NCBI GenBank assembly: GCA_903834185.1
Contig: CAILHX010000031.1
Location: 35,455 to 99,454, forward strand
DNA: 64,000 nt
DNA from: an uncultured Methylophilaceae bacterium
GTDB lineage: Bacteria; Pseudomonadota; Gammaproteobacteria; Burkholderiales; Methylophilaceae
Reading direction: 5' to 3'
Positions 45,509 through 55,663 of this stretch are shown here, in pieces; within the stretch, counting starts at the first letter, position 1; every line of letters starts with the position of its first letter. Made by a program: the position numbers and the translations under genes. Under the pieces are notes generated by a model. That model ran no database searches. It was not told the DNA's origin and saw only the letters and a list, made by a program, of their open reading frames with translations.

Positions 45509-45894
45509 ATCGATTCCTTTGGGAAAAAGATTATTGAAGCCTTATGTTTGGACTAAGGAACTGGATTAAGATAGTCCTGCTTGAATGATGCGTTATTGTG
45601 CCATACAGGAACCATCCAATGATCTTAAGATAGCGGATATTGAACCATGATAATCCCACAGATCTCAAACCGACAAAGAAGTACAAGTTAAACAATAAGT
45701 CTTTTAAAAAAATCAGGTGTTTATAATAATCTGACTAACTGATCACGGATTTGGATACGTCCAGAATTTAGGCCATCTGGTAGTATCGGGCGGCGGCCAT
45801 TTACTATCACAATGTCATCAGAACACATTGAACGCAAGAAAAACTAAATATTTCGCTGGCCATTAAAATCGTTCCACGTTTGCTGCACTCTTCG
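45509..45894. other. Intergenic region between DUF1003 and porin genes
   Basis: About 385 bp, AT-rich, with no recognisable gene, RNA or strong terminator. It would hold the DUF1003 promoter on one side and the 3' end of the porin transcript on the other. Confidence 0.45.
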
Positions 45895-47325
45895 TCAAAA
45901 ACTGTAAACTGATCGCAGACCTAACACAGTGGAGTTCTTGATTGCGGTTGACTGATTCGCCGCAAGGGGATCTGGAATATTTCCACCCGGATGCAGGATA
46001 TAGTGAATCTCAGTCTGCACCGTCCAGCTAGGTAGTATCTGGAACAGATAAGCCACTGCAACCGTCATTTCATAATCTCGTACGGGTTTCTGTACACCAG
46101 AAAACATGATGGTATCTTGATCAAGTGCACGCGCGTCACTCGAGATTTTTGAATAGAGGAAGGTAGCACCGAATTTGTCGTCAGGACGACCCTTGAGCAT
46201 ACCGGTGAAAACAATGCCCCCATCAAGATAGAAGTCAACGGGGTTGCGATCAGAGGGAGTAGCAGAAATTCGGCTAAACAGATTAATTCCGCTATCTGGT
46301 CCGCTGCCGATCGGTCGGTAGACCTGCTGATCGATTACGCCATATACCCCGATATCACCGCTCAATTTAGCGGGAACGCCAGTGCTGAGCGGATTTCCGA
46401 GAGACCTACCATTCGCATCATATCGCTGGTTATCGAAGGTACCGAAATGGCGCCAGGCTCCAAATCGCAGTACACCGGCAAGACCGGTGGCGGCTTCTTC
46501 ACGATTGTATCGATATTGTAATTCGCTGATTAAGAGCGGCGAGTCCTGCAAACGGAAATTGAGACCATAGTGGTTCTTAAACTCCGGGTCTGAAGGTCCG
46601 GGGCCGGACGGATCGCCGTTAAATAGCCCAAGTAGAAATGTTGTCTGCTTGTTCGGTTCCACTTTGAGACGAACACCAGGGGTGGAAAGGGGATAGGCTG
46701 GTCCTCCGCTAGGGAGATCCGACTTAACGATAGCGGGCCAGTCGCTGTTCATAAAGAATGTACTCTGGTCGCTGATAAAAAACTCCGCATCAGTCACCAA
46801 CTGTCCGATACGGATGCTGCTGGTATCGGAGAATATCTTCTGTTCAAACCATGCCTCAGACAACCGCGTAGTCGGCTGTGCCTCAATGTTGCTAATTGTA
46901 TTGAAGTTCCCGACATAACTGCGGCTAATTCCGCCCTTACCGTGAATCTGGAAAATGTTTAAGAAAAAGCTTAAGCCCTTCTCTCCGAACATCTTCTCCA
47001 AATCGTCGGTAACATCAACCTCCAATTTGCCTTGGAGTATACTGCCGCGCTTCATCCCGCCCGAAACGTTTGATATCCCTTCGGCCGTCCAATTAAAACC
47101 TAAGGTTAGCCCCTGATTCTCGAGTTTCTTGCGCACGTCACTTGAATCGCCTTCGTGCGACTGACTGTTCGTCGTTGAAGAAACGTCATCCACCTGCCCA
47201 TTTTCGGTCGTAACCGCGCCAACCGGCATCGCCAGCAGCATGCCGACTGCTAGGGCTAGCATGGATAAGGCAAGTGACCGAGTTGACTGCGAGGATCTAA
47301 TTCCGGGGACTAATTTGAAAAGCAT
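45895..47325 (-). CDS. OprB-type carbohydrate-selective porin family protein
   Basis: A 476-residue outer-membrane protein with an N-terminal signal (about residues 16-38). After it come an OprB-like start (DVRKKLENQGLTLGFNWTAEG), EAWFEQKIFSDTSSIRIGQL, QTTFLLGLFNGDPSGPGPSD and NFRLQDSPLLISELQYRYN, ending with an aromatic C-terminal residue (GLRSVYSF). It lies 98 bp after the RND operon on the same strand and may be co-transcribed. Pore specificity cannot be told. Confidence 0.88.
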   Translation of the reverse strand: MLFKLVPGIRSSQSTRSLALSMLALAVGMLLAMPVGAVTTENGQVDDVSSTTNSQSHEGDSSDVRKKLENQGLTLGFNWTAEGISNVSGGMKRGSILQGKLEVDVTDDLEKMFGEKGLSFFLNIFQIHGKGGISRSYVGNFNTISNIEAQPTTRLSEAWFEQKIFSDTSSIRIGQLVTDAEFFISDQSTFFMNSDWPAIVKSDLPSGGPAYPLSTPGVRLKVEPNKQTTFLLGLFNGDPSGPGPSDPEFKNHYGLNFRLQDSPLLISELQYRYNREEAATGLAGVLRFGAWRHFGTFDNQRYDANGRSLGNPLSTGVPAKLSGDIGVYGVIDQQVYRPIGSGPDSGINLFSRISATPSDRNPVDFYLDGGIVFTGMLKGRPDDKFGATFLYSKISSDARALDQDTIMFSGVQKPVRDYEMTVAVAYLFQILPSWTVQTEIHYILHPGGNIPDPLAANQSTAIKNSTVLGLRSVYSF

Positions 47326-47422
47326 TTAGAGTAGATTTTGAGAAAAAATTTAAGCATATTTAAGATTTGTTACAAATGTGGTGATGGCACTAAGAAAATT
47401 TAATAATTGTTTGGCATTGCAA

Positions 47423-48946
47423 TCACATTTTTATATCACCTTGATGCCACCACCCACCCCCTAATGCCTGAAACAAGGCTGCAGTATCCGAATAGCGGCT
47501 GGCCAGAGCCTGTTGTAGATTGAGAACTGATTGCTGATAAGCTTGCTCAGTCGTCAGCAAAGCAAAGTAACTGATGTCACCCAATTCGACCTGGCGTCTC
47601 GCGATGTCCATTGTTTGCTTAGTGGCACGTTCAGCGGCTAATGTGGCTTTCACGGTATCTGCATCGTATTCGAGTGCTCGCAACGCGTCCGCAACATTCT
47701 GGAATGCAGTAATTACTGTGGCTTTATACTGAGCAGCCGCCTGATCATAAGCAGCTTCAGCGGCCTGCTTGCGGTGTTTTAAAATACCGCCATCGAAAAC
47801 AGGTTGAGCCACACTGCCGGCCAATAACCAAAAATTATTCCCGGGATTGAGCAGGTTGGAAATTGCTGTGCCTGAAAAACCATACGCGGCACTCAGCGTG
47901 AATTGCGGCAGGCGATTTGCCTGCGCTACCCCTATTTGGGCACTCGCCGCGTGGAGTTGTTCTTCCGCGGCTCTTACATCAGGTCGCTGTTCAACGAGTT
48001 TAGATGGCAAGGAAAGTGGTATTTCCTGCGGTAACTGCAATTTGGATAGGTCAAATGTTTGTACGATTTCATTTCCGGGGTACTCACCTGCCAGACTTGT
48101 TAGTAGATCGCGCTGCAACGCCAATTGCTTCTTCAATGCCGGCAGATTCGTCTGAACCTGTGCCAGTAAAGCTTCCTGAGATATAACTGCGGCCTCAGCC
48201 ACAGCCCCCAATTCAAACTGACGATGAAGTAAATCAAGCTGTTCATTTTCTAGCGCAACCAGAGATTCCGTTACTTTTATCTGCTCACGCAGTGATGCTT
48301 CCTGCACCGCAGCCACTACAATGTTTGAACTTAAGGTGAGTTGAGCGGCTTCAAGTTGAAAATGCTGATACTCGGCTTGCGCCTTGAGCGATTCGACTTG
48401 CCGCTGATTGAATCCGAACACATCGGGGGAATATGCAACCGTGACTTGAGCCGAATGCAGATAGAAAAGATTACTCTGTGAATTCAACGGCGATTGAATC
48501 TCTTTTGCTACCTGCTGGCGAGTCGAGGAGATGTTTGCCTGGACGTTAGGGTAGTAAGCTCCCTGTTGCGCATACACATTCTCATTGGCCTGACGTAATG
48601 CCGCCTGCGCAGCCTCGATCGTCGGATTTACCTTTAATGCCTTTTCGATCAATGCATTCAGTTCTGGCGAGTGAAATAGCTCCCACCACTGCGCAGGAAC
48701 ATCCGCCCCTTGTATGAATCGTTGTGCCTCGCCGCCGACCACGCCAGCAGATGCAGTCTCAGAAGGTAGAGGCTCCAAGGTATAGCTTTCAACTTTCGGA
48801 GCATTAGGTCGCAAAAAGTCAGGGCCAGAAGTGCAACCAGTTAGGCTGAATGCCGCTATTAAGCAAACAGCCAGTAAGAAATGAAATGAGCGCATTAGTT
48901 GGCTCAACAAATTCTCCACTGAACGATTTTTGGAAGTTGAATTCAT
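47423..48946 (-). CDS. RND efflux outer-membrane factor, NodT/OprM family lipoprotein
   Basis: A TolC-like outer-membrane channel of 507 residues. The lipobox LTGCTSGP directs lipid attachment. OEP repeats follow (NPTIEAAQAALRQANENVYAQQGAYYPNV; RPDVRAAEEQLHAASAQIGVAQANRLPQF). ATGA overlap with the RND gene supports the start at 48946. A later ATG at 48895 would place the signal peptide at the very N-terminus and is also plausible. Confidence 0.92.
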   Translation of the reverse strand: MNSTSKNRSVENLLSQLMRSFHFLLAVCLIAAFSLTGCTSGPDFLRPNAPKVESYTLEPLPSETASAGVVGGEAQRFIQGADVPAQWWELFHSPELNALIEKALKVNPTIEAAQAALRQANENVYAQQGAYYPNVQANISSTRQQVAKEIQSPLNSQSNLFYLHSAQVTVAYSPDVFGFNQRQVESLKAQAEYQHFQLEAAQLTLSSNIVVAAVQEASLREQIKVTESLVALENEQLDLLHRQFELGAVAEAAVISQEALLAQVQTNLPALKKQLALQRDLLTSLAGEYPGNEIVQTFDLSKLQLPQEIPLSLPSKLVEQRPDVRAAEEQLHAASAQIGVAQANRLPQFTLSAAYGFSGTAISNLLNPGNNFWLLAGSVAQPVFDGGILKHRKQAAEAAYDQAAAQYKATVITAFQNVADALRALEYDADTVKATLAAERATKQTMDIARRQVELGDISYFALLTTEQAYQQSVLNLQQALASRYSDTAALFQALGGGWWHQGDIKM

Positions 48947-51900
48947 GACGGTTTCGCTTCGGGAATAATATTGCTATCTTCTGCAATCGGGTGCCGCCGG
49001 GAAAAAAGAATAATCAGAATAGGTAACACTACCAGTATCAGAACAGGTGCCAGCAACATCCCGCCGACGACAACCAGAGCGAGCGGTTTCTGAACTTGCG
49101 AGCCTATCCCCGTAGAAACTGCGGCTGGTATCAGCCCGACACACGCCACAATACAAGTCATCAATACGGGTCTCATCTGAACGCTGCAAGTACGTGTGAT
49201 TGCAGCCATCCTGTCCAGTCCCATATTGATTTGACTATTGAAATAGGACATTACGAGAATGCCGTCCATGGCAGCGATACCGAAAAGAGCTACAAAACCT
49301 ATTGCAGCGGAAACGCTGAAAGGTGTCCCCGTCAGGTAGAGTGCAAATATGCCTCCCACCAGCGCCATAGGAATGACACTCGCAGCGAGCAGAACATCCA
49401 CCAGTGAGCCAAAATTGAAGTACAGCAATATGCAGATCAGAAGTATGGCTAAGGGAACTACAAGCGCCAGCCGTTGCATGGCCTCCTTCAGGTTCCCGAA
49501 TTCGCCGACCCACTCCAACCGATAACCCCCTGGGAGTTTGACCTGTTCCGCTACCTTGGCCTGTGCTTCTTGCACTGCCCCGCCCAAATCACGCCCGCGT
49601 ACGCTGAATTTAATAGGGATATAACGTTCTTGTTGTTCCCGATATATAAATGAAGCACCAGAAACCAGTTTTATTTGAGCAACATCGCTTAATGGAACTT
49701 GGACAATCCCGTTACCATTAGGGTCTGGAGCGCCAATGGTAATCTGCTTGATTGCCTCAAGATTTTCACGATATTGTGGTGCCAGTCGCACAACAATTGG
49801 GAAATGGCGATCACTTCCATCCTCATAAAACTCTCCGACGGATTGTCCGCCGATAGCCGCTTGTATAGTTGTATTAATATCGCCCGGTGCTAGTCCATAT
49901 CTTGCTGCGCGAGTGCGGTCAATATCTATGCGCACAGTTGGCTGGCCAAGTGAATTGAAAACCGCAAGATCCGAGATGCCTTTTACTCCCTGCATTACGC
50001 GTTTTATATCGTTGGCCGTACGTTCAAGTGTGACTAAATCGTTACCATAGAGTTTTACTGAATTTTCCCCTTTGACACCCGAAGCGGCTTCCTCAACATT
50101 GTCTTGGATGTATTGAGAAAAATTGAATTCCACTCCCGGAAATTTTTCCTGTAGTGCTTCCGTCATCTGAGTTGTCAGTTTTTCCTTATCTATTTTTTCA
50201 GGCCAAGTATCAAAAGGCTTTAAAGGAACAAAAAATTCCGCATTAAAAAATCCTGTTGCATCCGTGCCATCATCGGGCCTACCATGTTGGGAAACCACAG
50301 TTTCCACTTCGGGATAACTCCTGATCAGTTCACGCATTTGATTAACATAACTGTCACCGGTTTCAAGAGAAATTGAAGGCGGCATGGTTGCACGAATCCA
50401 AAGGTTACCTTCCTCAAGTTTAGGTAAGAATTCAAGCCCCAGACTTTTCATTGCGAAGAAAGCAAGCATAAGGACAACCGCCAAGCCACTTAAGGTTAAA
50501 TACTTATTTTTTAGTGTCCACCCAACAATCGGCTCGTATACCTTTCTAATGATACGGACAACGACGGTCTCAATCTCCTCAACATGATCTGTAAGCAAAA
50601 ATGAAGATAGAGCCGGCGATACTGTGAATGTCGCAATCAAACCACCTGCAATAGCATAGGCGTAAGTAGATGCCATAGGCCCGAAAATATGGCCTTCAAT
50701 TCCTGATAGCGTGAACAAAGGTAAAAATCCGGCGATGATAATCGCGGCTGAAAATAGTATGGCCCGATTTACCTCGGTCGCGGAGTTGGCGATGATACTG
50801 AACTTACCTGACAAGCCTATAGCGGTGCGCGAGCGGTGTAACATGGAATCTCCAGTCCGTCGCGCAACAGCACTTTCAGAAAGATGCCTGAAAATATTCT
50901 CCACCATGATCACCGATGCATCGACTACAAGCCCGAAGTCTATGGCTCCCATGGAAAGCAGATTTGCCGATTCTCCACGCAGGATCATTAGCGCAACAGC
51001 GAATGAGAGTGCAAAAGGAATCGTAGTCGCTACGATAAGGGCACTTCTAAGATTACCGAGGAATATCCATTGCAAGAAGAAAATAAGAATCACTCCAGCC
51101 AGCATGTTATGCAAAACTGTATGCGTGGTGACTTTTATGAGGTCTTTTCGATCATAAATCCGCTCTATGTGTACGCCGGGAGGAAGAACATTAGTGCCAT
51201 TTATTTTTTCTACTTCGGCTTCTACGCGCTGAATAGTAGGCATACTTTGCTCGCCGCGTCTCATTAACACGATGCCTTGAACGATATCATCTTCTCCATC
51301 AAGCCCAGCAATCCCCAAGCGTGGTTGATTACCAATGGAAATTTCAGCCACATCCTTCAATAAAACGGGCGAGTTCTTATTAGAGGCAATCATTGTGTTA
51401 CTAAGACTATCCATAGAATGAATCAAACCAATCCCACGAACAACCGCAGCCTGAGAGCCAAAATTGACGGTCTGACCGCCAACATTGGCATTACTGTTAT
51501 TAATGACTTGCAAAACTTGGGGTAACGTCAAGCCATAGCTCTCCAGTTTGTGCAGGTCTACTGTCACGTCGTAGGTCTTGGTCTTACCACCCCAGCCATT
51601 AACGTCAATTACCCCAGGTATCGCTTTAAACCGTCGCTCAAGTATCCAGTCTTCAATAGTTTTTAACGAATATCCTGGAGGACCAACAACATGGTAACGA
51701 TATATTTCACCAATTGGACTTGTCGGTGATATCTGTGGCTGTATATTGTTCGGCAACGGAGGTAACTGAGAAAGTCTGTTAATTACCCACTGCTGTGCCT
51801 GGTCATAACTAAAATCATAGGTAAAACCTATCTTGACATCGGATAAACCGAAAAGAGAAATTGTCCGTACCGAAGTGATATTTGGAATTCCTGCCATTTG

Positions 51901-52110
51901 GACTTCTATAGGAATGGTGATGTAGCGTTCTATCTCTTCAGCAGATAAGCCGCTGCTTTGCGTAATAACATCCACGGAAGGTGGAACAGGGTCGGGATAG
52001 GCTTCAATATTAAGTTTCAGAAAGCAGGCAATGCCTGCAAAAAACATAAAAAAAAGTAAGATCGTCACCAGAACCCGCTGGGTCAATGCAAATTTTATAA
52101 TCGCATTCAT
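48943..52110 (-). CDS. Heavy-metal-type RND efflux pump (CzcA/CusA family)
   Basis: A 1055-residue inner-membrane RND transporter with twelve membrane helices and two large periplasmic loops. The HME signature in helix IV is IDFGLVVDASVIMVENIFRH, retaining the two Asp and one Glu of the divalent-cation Czc type rather than the CusA pattern. It starts FALTQRVLVTILLFFMFFAGIACFLKLNIEAYPDP. It lies between the fusion-protein and outer-membrane-factor genes. Likely an exporter of divalent metal; which metal is not decidable. Confidence 0.93.
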   Translation of the reverse strand: MNAIIKFALTQRVLVTILLFFMFFAGIACFLKLNIEAYPDPVPPSVDVITQSSGLSAEEIERYITIPIEVQMAGIPNITSVRTISLFGLSDVKIGFTYDFSYDQAQQWVINRLSQLPPLPNNIQPQISPTSPIGEIYRYHVVGPPGYSLKTIEDWILERRFKAIPGVIDVNGWGGKTKTYDVTVDLHKLESYGLTLPQVLQVINNSNANVGGQTVNFGSQAAVVRGIGLIHSMDSLSNTMIASNKNSPVLLKDVAEISIGNQPRLGIAGLDGEDDIVQGIVLMRRGEQSMPTIQRVEAEVEKINGTNVLPPGVHIERIYDRKDLIKVTTHTVLHNMLAGVILIFFLQWIFLGNLRSALIVATTIPFALSFAVALMILRGESANLLSMGAIDFGLVVDASVIMVENIFRHLSESAVARRTGDSMLHRSRTAIGLSGKFSIIANSATEVNRAILFSAAIIIAGFLPLFTLSGIEGHIFGPMASTYAYAIAGGLIATFTVSPALSSFLLTDHVEEIETVVVRIIRKVYEPIVGWTLKNKYLTLSGLAVVLMLAFFAMKSLGLEFLPKLEEGNLWIRATMPPSISLETGDSYVNQMRELIRSYPEVETVVSQHGRPDDGTDATGFFNAEFFVPLKPFDTWPEKIDKEKLTTQMTEALQEKFPGVEFNFSQYIQDNVEEAASGVKGENSVKLYGNDLVTLERTANDIKRVMQGVKGISDLAVFNSLGQPTVRIDIDRTRAARYGLAPGDINTTIQAAIGGQSVGEFYEDGSDRHFPIVVRLAPQYRENLEAIKQITIGAPDPNGNGIVQVPLSDVAQIKLVSGASFIYREQQERYIPIKFSVRGRDLGGAVQEAQAKVAEQVKLPGGYRLEWVGEFGNLKEAMQRLALVVPLAILLICILLYFNFGSLVDVLLAASVIPMALVGGIFALYLTGTPFSVSAAIGFVALFGIAAMDGILVMSYFNSQINMGLDRMAAITRTCSVQMRPVLMTCIVACVGLIPAAVSTGIGSQVQKPLALVVVGGMLLAPVLILVVLPILIILFSRRHPIAEDSNIIPEAKPS

Positions 52111-52112
52111 TG

Positions 52113-53390
52113 CTAGGAACTCACATCAGCAGTAACTGCACGGTCAATAAACAAAGTCCCACTGGTGATAATCTGTTCCCCAATTTTTAAGCCCTCAATC
52201 ACTTCCAGCATTCCGTCATCGCTCTGACGACCGATTTTAATTTTACGCAGCACAATAGTGCCATCTCGCTGGACTACATATGCGCGCGTATCCTCTCCGG
52301 CATAGACGACTGCACTTTGCGGCACGCCTGGCGAAGAACTATCTTTTCCTGTGGATATACTAAAATTAGCAAACATCAATGCCTTTAGAGAACCGTCATC
52401 ATTCTGGACTTCAGCGCGGACAGGTAAGCGGTGAGTACTGGGATCAATTGATGGAGCTATCCAGGAGATTTTGGCGTGAAATTTTTTCTCGGGATAGGCC
52501 AAGACATGAATCTCGATTGGCTGCCCAATACGAATAAACGGTGCGTCTGTTTCTCTGACATTGGCTACCATCCATAGAGTTTTTAGGTTCCCTATAGTAA
52601 AAACAGGTGCAGTAGCTCCCCCCGTCACACTGTTAATGAATTGCCCTACGCCGACTTGACGTTGGGTTATCGTGCCAGTAATTGGAGCCACTACATAGGA
52701 TTCCGGGCTTAATGGGTTTCCATCCGGATTTATTTCAAGGGAATGAATTTCCTCATCTGACTTGCCCATGATGCGTAACCTATCGCGAGCAGTATCTAGT
52801 GTTGTTTCAGCAATATGTAAACTATTCTGGGTAGTCGCAAGGTCTGTCTGACTTTGCAGCCAGTCTTTGAATGCAGCCGATTTTGCTAGATAAAGGTCAT
52901 GTAGCCGTTTTTCATTTACGGTTGAAAGCGCGACTTGTTCTTGCGCTGACTTAAGCGCATTTACGGCAGATATGAGGTCATTTTTCATCTGTACGTATTC
53001 TGATGCCGCCACCGCAAGTAGCGGAGTTCCCTTTTTTACCATGTCCCCGGGTTTTGCAAGTACACGGGTTACTCGACCAGAATAAGGCGAAAACACAGGT
53101 GTCATCGTATCGTCGTTGTAAGCAATATAGCCTTCAGTTGACCGCTCAGTATGGAAGTTCATCATCCTGACAGGAGAAACTTTTAAGCCAAGCCATTGCG
53201 CTTTTGTTGGTCTAAAATTTTCAGAAGTAATAGGCTTAATGCCTGGAACCAGTTCTATAAAAGGTTTTGTATGAAGAGTGCGTAAAATCAAACCAGCACT
53301 GATCACGATAGCGATGGCAATGAGGAAAAATACCCGGCCATTTTTAGAAATGCCATTTATGGATCGGCCATACGAAGTGTTATCAGGCAT
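52113..53390 (-). CDS. RND efflux periplasmic adaptor (CzcB/CusB family)
   Basis: A 425-residue membrane fusion protein with one N-terminal helix. The lipoyl half-motifs are VFSPYSGRVTRVLAKPGDMVKKG and VVAPITGTITQRQVGVGQFI. A helical hairpin lies between them and a beta-barrel after (LWMVANVRETDAPFIRIGQPIEIHV). No His-rich metal-binding N-terminal extension is seen. It begins the three-gene operon, ending 3 bp before the RND gene. Confidence 0.92.
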   Translation of the reverse strand: MPDNTSYGRSINGISKNGRVFFLIAIAIVISAGLILRTLHTKPFIELVPGIKPITSENFRPTKAQWLGLKVSPVRMMNFHTERSTEGYIAYNDDTMTPVFSPYSGRVTRVLAKPGDMVKKGTPLLAVAASEYVQMKNDLISAVNALKSAQEQVALSTVNEKRLHDLYLAKSAAFKDWLQSQTDLATTQNSLHIAETTLDTARDRLRIMGKSDEEIHSLEINPDGNPLSPESYVVAPITGTITQRQVGVGQFINSVTGGATAPVFTIGNLKTLWMVANVRETDAPFIRIGQPIEIHVLAYPEKKFHAKISWIAPSIDPSTHRLPVRAEVQNDDGSLKALMFANFSISTGKDSSSPGVPQSAVVYAGEDTRAYVVQRDGTIVLRKIKIGRQSDDGMLEVIEGLKIGEQIITSGTLFIDRAVTADVSS

Positions 53391-53576
53391 GTTTAGAATC
53401 TTCTAAAATATTACAAAGTAATAATTATTATTGCGTTAGTCCAAACTACAATTCTTTGAGACAGTTAGTTTACCAGTATGTCAATAGACGTGAAAATACG
53501 GGTTAAGACACTTAACCAGCATAATTACATTGTTTTATAAGGTTTTTTTTGCTTTGGACTGCTTTGAACTATTCAT

Positions 53577-53661
53577 TGGTGCCGACGGCGAGACTCGAAC
53601 TCGCACAGCTTTCGCCACTACCCCCTCAAGATAGCGTGTCTACCAATTTCACCACGTCGGC
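53577..53661 (-). tRNA. tRNA-Leu (anticodon GAG)
   Basis: An 85-base cloverleaf on the minus strand with the CCA end encoded. The acceptor stem is GCCGACG/CGTCGGC, the D-arm contains TGGTAGAC, and the anticodon stem CTATC/GGTAG encloses TTGAGGG, giving GAG. A long variable arm marks a Leu type, and the T-arm contains GTTCGAGTC. It lies 39 bp downstream of secG and is probably co-transcribed with it. Confidence 0.96.
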
Positions 53662-53700
53662 AACGCTTTAATTTAACTCTACTTCAAACTCGCCAGAAGC

Positions 53701-54039
53701 TTACTCGGGAACATCCTTGGACTTCGCTGGCGCCGGGAGGGTCGGCAGCTTGGCAGCACTCGGCAACGGTACGACTTTGGTCTGATGCACCACGCTGGAG
53801 TCATGATCGCGATGGCCGGAAAAGTATGTCAGTCCCAGGCTGGTGCAAAAGAACACTGCCACCATGATGGCAGTGGTTCTGCTCAACAGGTTGGATGCGC
53901 CGGAGACGCCGAACAGGCTACCGGAGGTTCCGCTACCAAACGCGGCACCCATATCGGCACCCTTGCCATGTTGCAGTAACACCAGGCCTATGACGCTCAG
54001 TGCTGCAATCAGATGTATTACCCAGACGGCTGTTTCCAT
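53701..54039 (-). CDS. secG: Protein translocase subunit SecG
   Basis: A 112-residue SecYEG subunit with two membrane helices. Readable motifs are VIHLIAALSVIGLVLLQHGKGADMGAAFG, GTSGSLFGVSGASNLLSRTTA and a Pro/Ala-rich C-terminal tail. The tpiA gene usual upstream in relatives is absent here: a 139-bp gap leads to the PLP-enzyme gene. tRNA-Leu follows. Confidence 0.96.
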   Translation of the reverse strand: METAVWVIHLIAALSVIGLVLLQHGKGADMGAAFGSGTSGSLFGVSGASNLLSRTTAIMVAVFFCTSLGLTYFSGHRDHDSSVVHQTKVVPLPSAAKLPTLPAPAKSKDVPE

Positions 54040-54178
54040 TTAATTCTCTCTGCTTGATTCAGGATTCAATACAACTAAGACTCTATAAAACCATGCCCAT
54101 TGAGCACAGCCGCTAATTGTCCCGCATTTGCGGTTTTTACGCTAGTCCCATGGGAGTTGAGCGCTTTGATGCAGTAAT

Positions 54179-55663
54179 TTAAAGTTTCTCCAGCAGCAGG
54201 AGGGCTTTATCCAGCACCGCGAGGCTGCGCTTGATCACTGCATCCGCATTACCCTGACTGGCTTCCACCACCATACGTGCGCTGGCACAGACGCGTAGCG
54301 CACTGGCTGGGTGACCATCACGTTCACCACACATGACAGGCTGCCCGAGTTGCCCGCGTACAGCAGCGACTGGATTTTCATATTGTGCGCTCAAGTTAAT
54401 TTGCAAGTCCTGATATATCTGTACGGTTTGCTCCCGGCTCAAGTGTTTGCCATCGGCATGACGCAACAGGAAGGGAAAAATGGTGGGTATGGTATCCCAT
54501 GAATTTCCGGCAACGACGGGCTGGCGATTGAGCACCGGCGTCGGTAGCGCATCGAAATGTTTATTACTCTGCAGGTATTTTTGCACGGCATCCGCGAACC
54601 GTTGCAGGAATCTGGCAACCTCGGTTTGCGGCACATTAAGGAAAGCGCGTAACTCATGCAATGCTGCCTGCCAGCGCAAAAGCAGGCCGATGTTGGCATA
54701 ATCTTCCAGTGCTGTGCCTGACTGCAAATGATACGGCCAGTCTGAACGTGACGAGTAACGGCTCAATCCGGGAATACTCGATATCTCGGAAGACTTGTTG
54801 AAGAGTAATGCGCCCGAGAAAGTCGGGCCGGAAATGAATTTGGAACCGGTCAGCGCGACCATGAAACCCTGCTCTAGATAAGCTTGCAAAGTGGCTGGCG
54901 AAATGCGGAACTGGCATGCATCCACCATCACATTCACCTGTTTCGCAAAACGGCCCTTCAATGCCAGCACACATGCCGGGCTGGGCGCAATTAACCCAGT
55001 CTTGGAAACGTCTACCAGTATCAGCAACACTTGCTGATGTTCCGCAATGGCTTTTTCTACCAGTTGCGTGGCTTCTGCATCCACATCCCGCGTGTCGCGG
55101 GGGCTACCGTCGCTATTGCGGATAGCGATATTGACGACATTCAAGGTAGTACAGCCTGCGACTTGGGAAAGTTGCGCCACCTGGTCACCCAATGCGGTAC
55201 AGCTACTGAAATGCTTGCCCGCTAGCGCCGCGGGGACACCACCTCCTGTTTCTGCGATATCTACGGTAATAGCCAGTGTAGATAGGTCCTGCGCCGCAAT
55301 CTGAGCGGCGATCAGGTGAATGTCGGTACCGGAAGCCGCGAATATGATGTCGATCCTGCTCGCGTCCAGCCCGCATACCTGCAGCAACTCTGCGCGGATA
55401 CGCTCCATCTCCCGGTTATAGATTTGCGTAGTTGGAGCGCTATTCGCAGCATGTAGCAAATGCCTGTAAAACCGGTTCGCTTCATCGAATGCAGCATCTG
55501 AAATAACCGATGCTGTGGATGAACCCAAGGCGACCAGGCCATTATCCGGGGTGATGGTACAGCCGTACCTATTGCGGCCTCTGGCATCTACCAGAATGCG
55601 CGCATCGCCACCTGACACTAGCAATTCTTCAAGTATCAGTGGTGTAGAAATTCCACCTGTCAT
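54179..55663 (-). CDS. Class V aminotransferase-like PLP enzyme of unknown substrate
   Basis: A 494-residue fold-type I PLP protein. An Asp for pyridine-N contact lies in VMVDACQFRIS, and the Schiff-base Lys is in ALTGSKFISGPTFSGALLF. The N-terminal IFAASGTDIHLIAAQIAA positions the phosphate loop. Length exceeds most class V enzymes. Its ATG overlaps the stop of the ATP-grasp gene (ATGA), so the two are translationally coupled. It is the last gene of a gloA-decarboxylase-ATP-grasp-aminotransferase run. The reaction is unknown; a desulfurase or amine-tailoring role cannot be excluded. Confidence 0.78.
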   Translation of the reverse strand: MTGGISTPLILEELLVSGGDARILVDARGRNRYGCTITPDNGLVALGSSTASVISDAAFDEANRFYRHLLHAANSAPTTQIYNREMERIRAELLQVCGLDASRIDIIFAASGTDIHLIAAQIAAQDLSTLAITVDIAETGGGVPAALAGKHFSSCTALGDQVAQLSQVAGCTTLNVVNIAIRNSDGSPRDTRDVDAEATQLVEKAIAEHQQVLLILVDVSKTGLIAPSPACVLALKGRFAKQVNVMVDACQFRISPATLQAYLEQGFMVALTGSKFISGPTFSGALLFNKSSEISSIPGLSRYSSRSDWPYHLQSGTALEDYANIGLLLRWQAALHELRAFLNVPQTEVARFLQRFADAVQKYLQSNKHFDALPTPVLNRQPVVAGNSWDTIPTIFPFLLRHADGKHLSREQTVQIYQDLQINLSAQYENPVAAVRGQLGQPVMCGERDGHPASALRVCASARMVVEASQGNADAVIKRSLAVLDKALLLLEKL

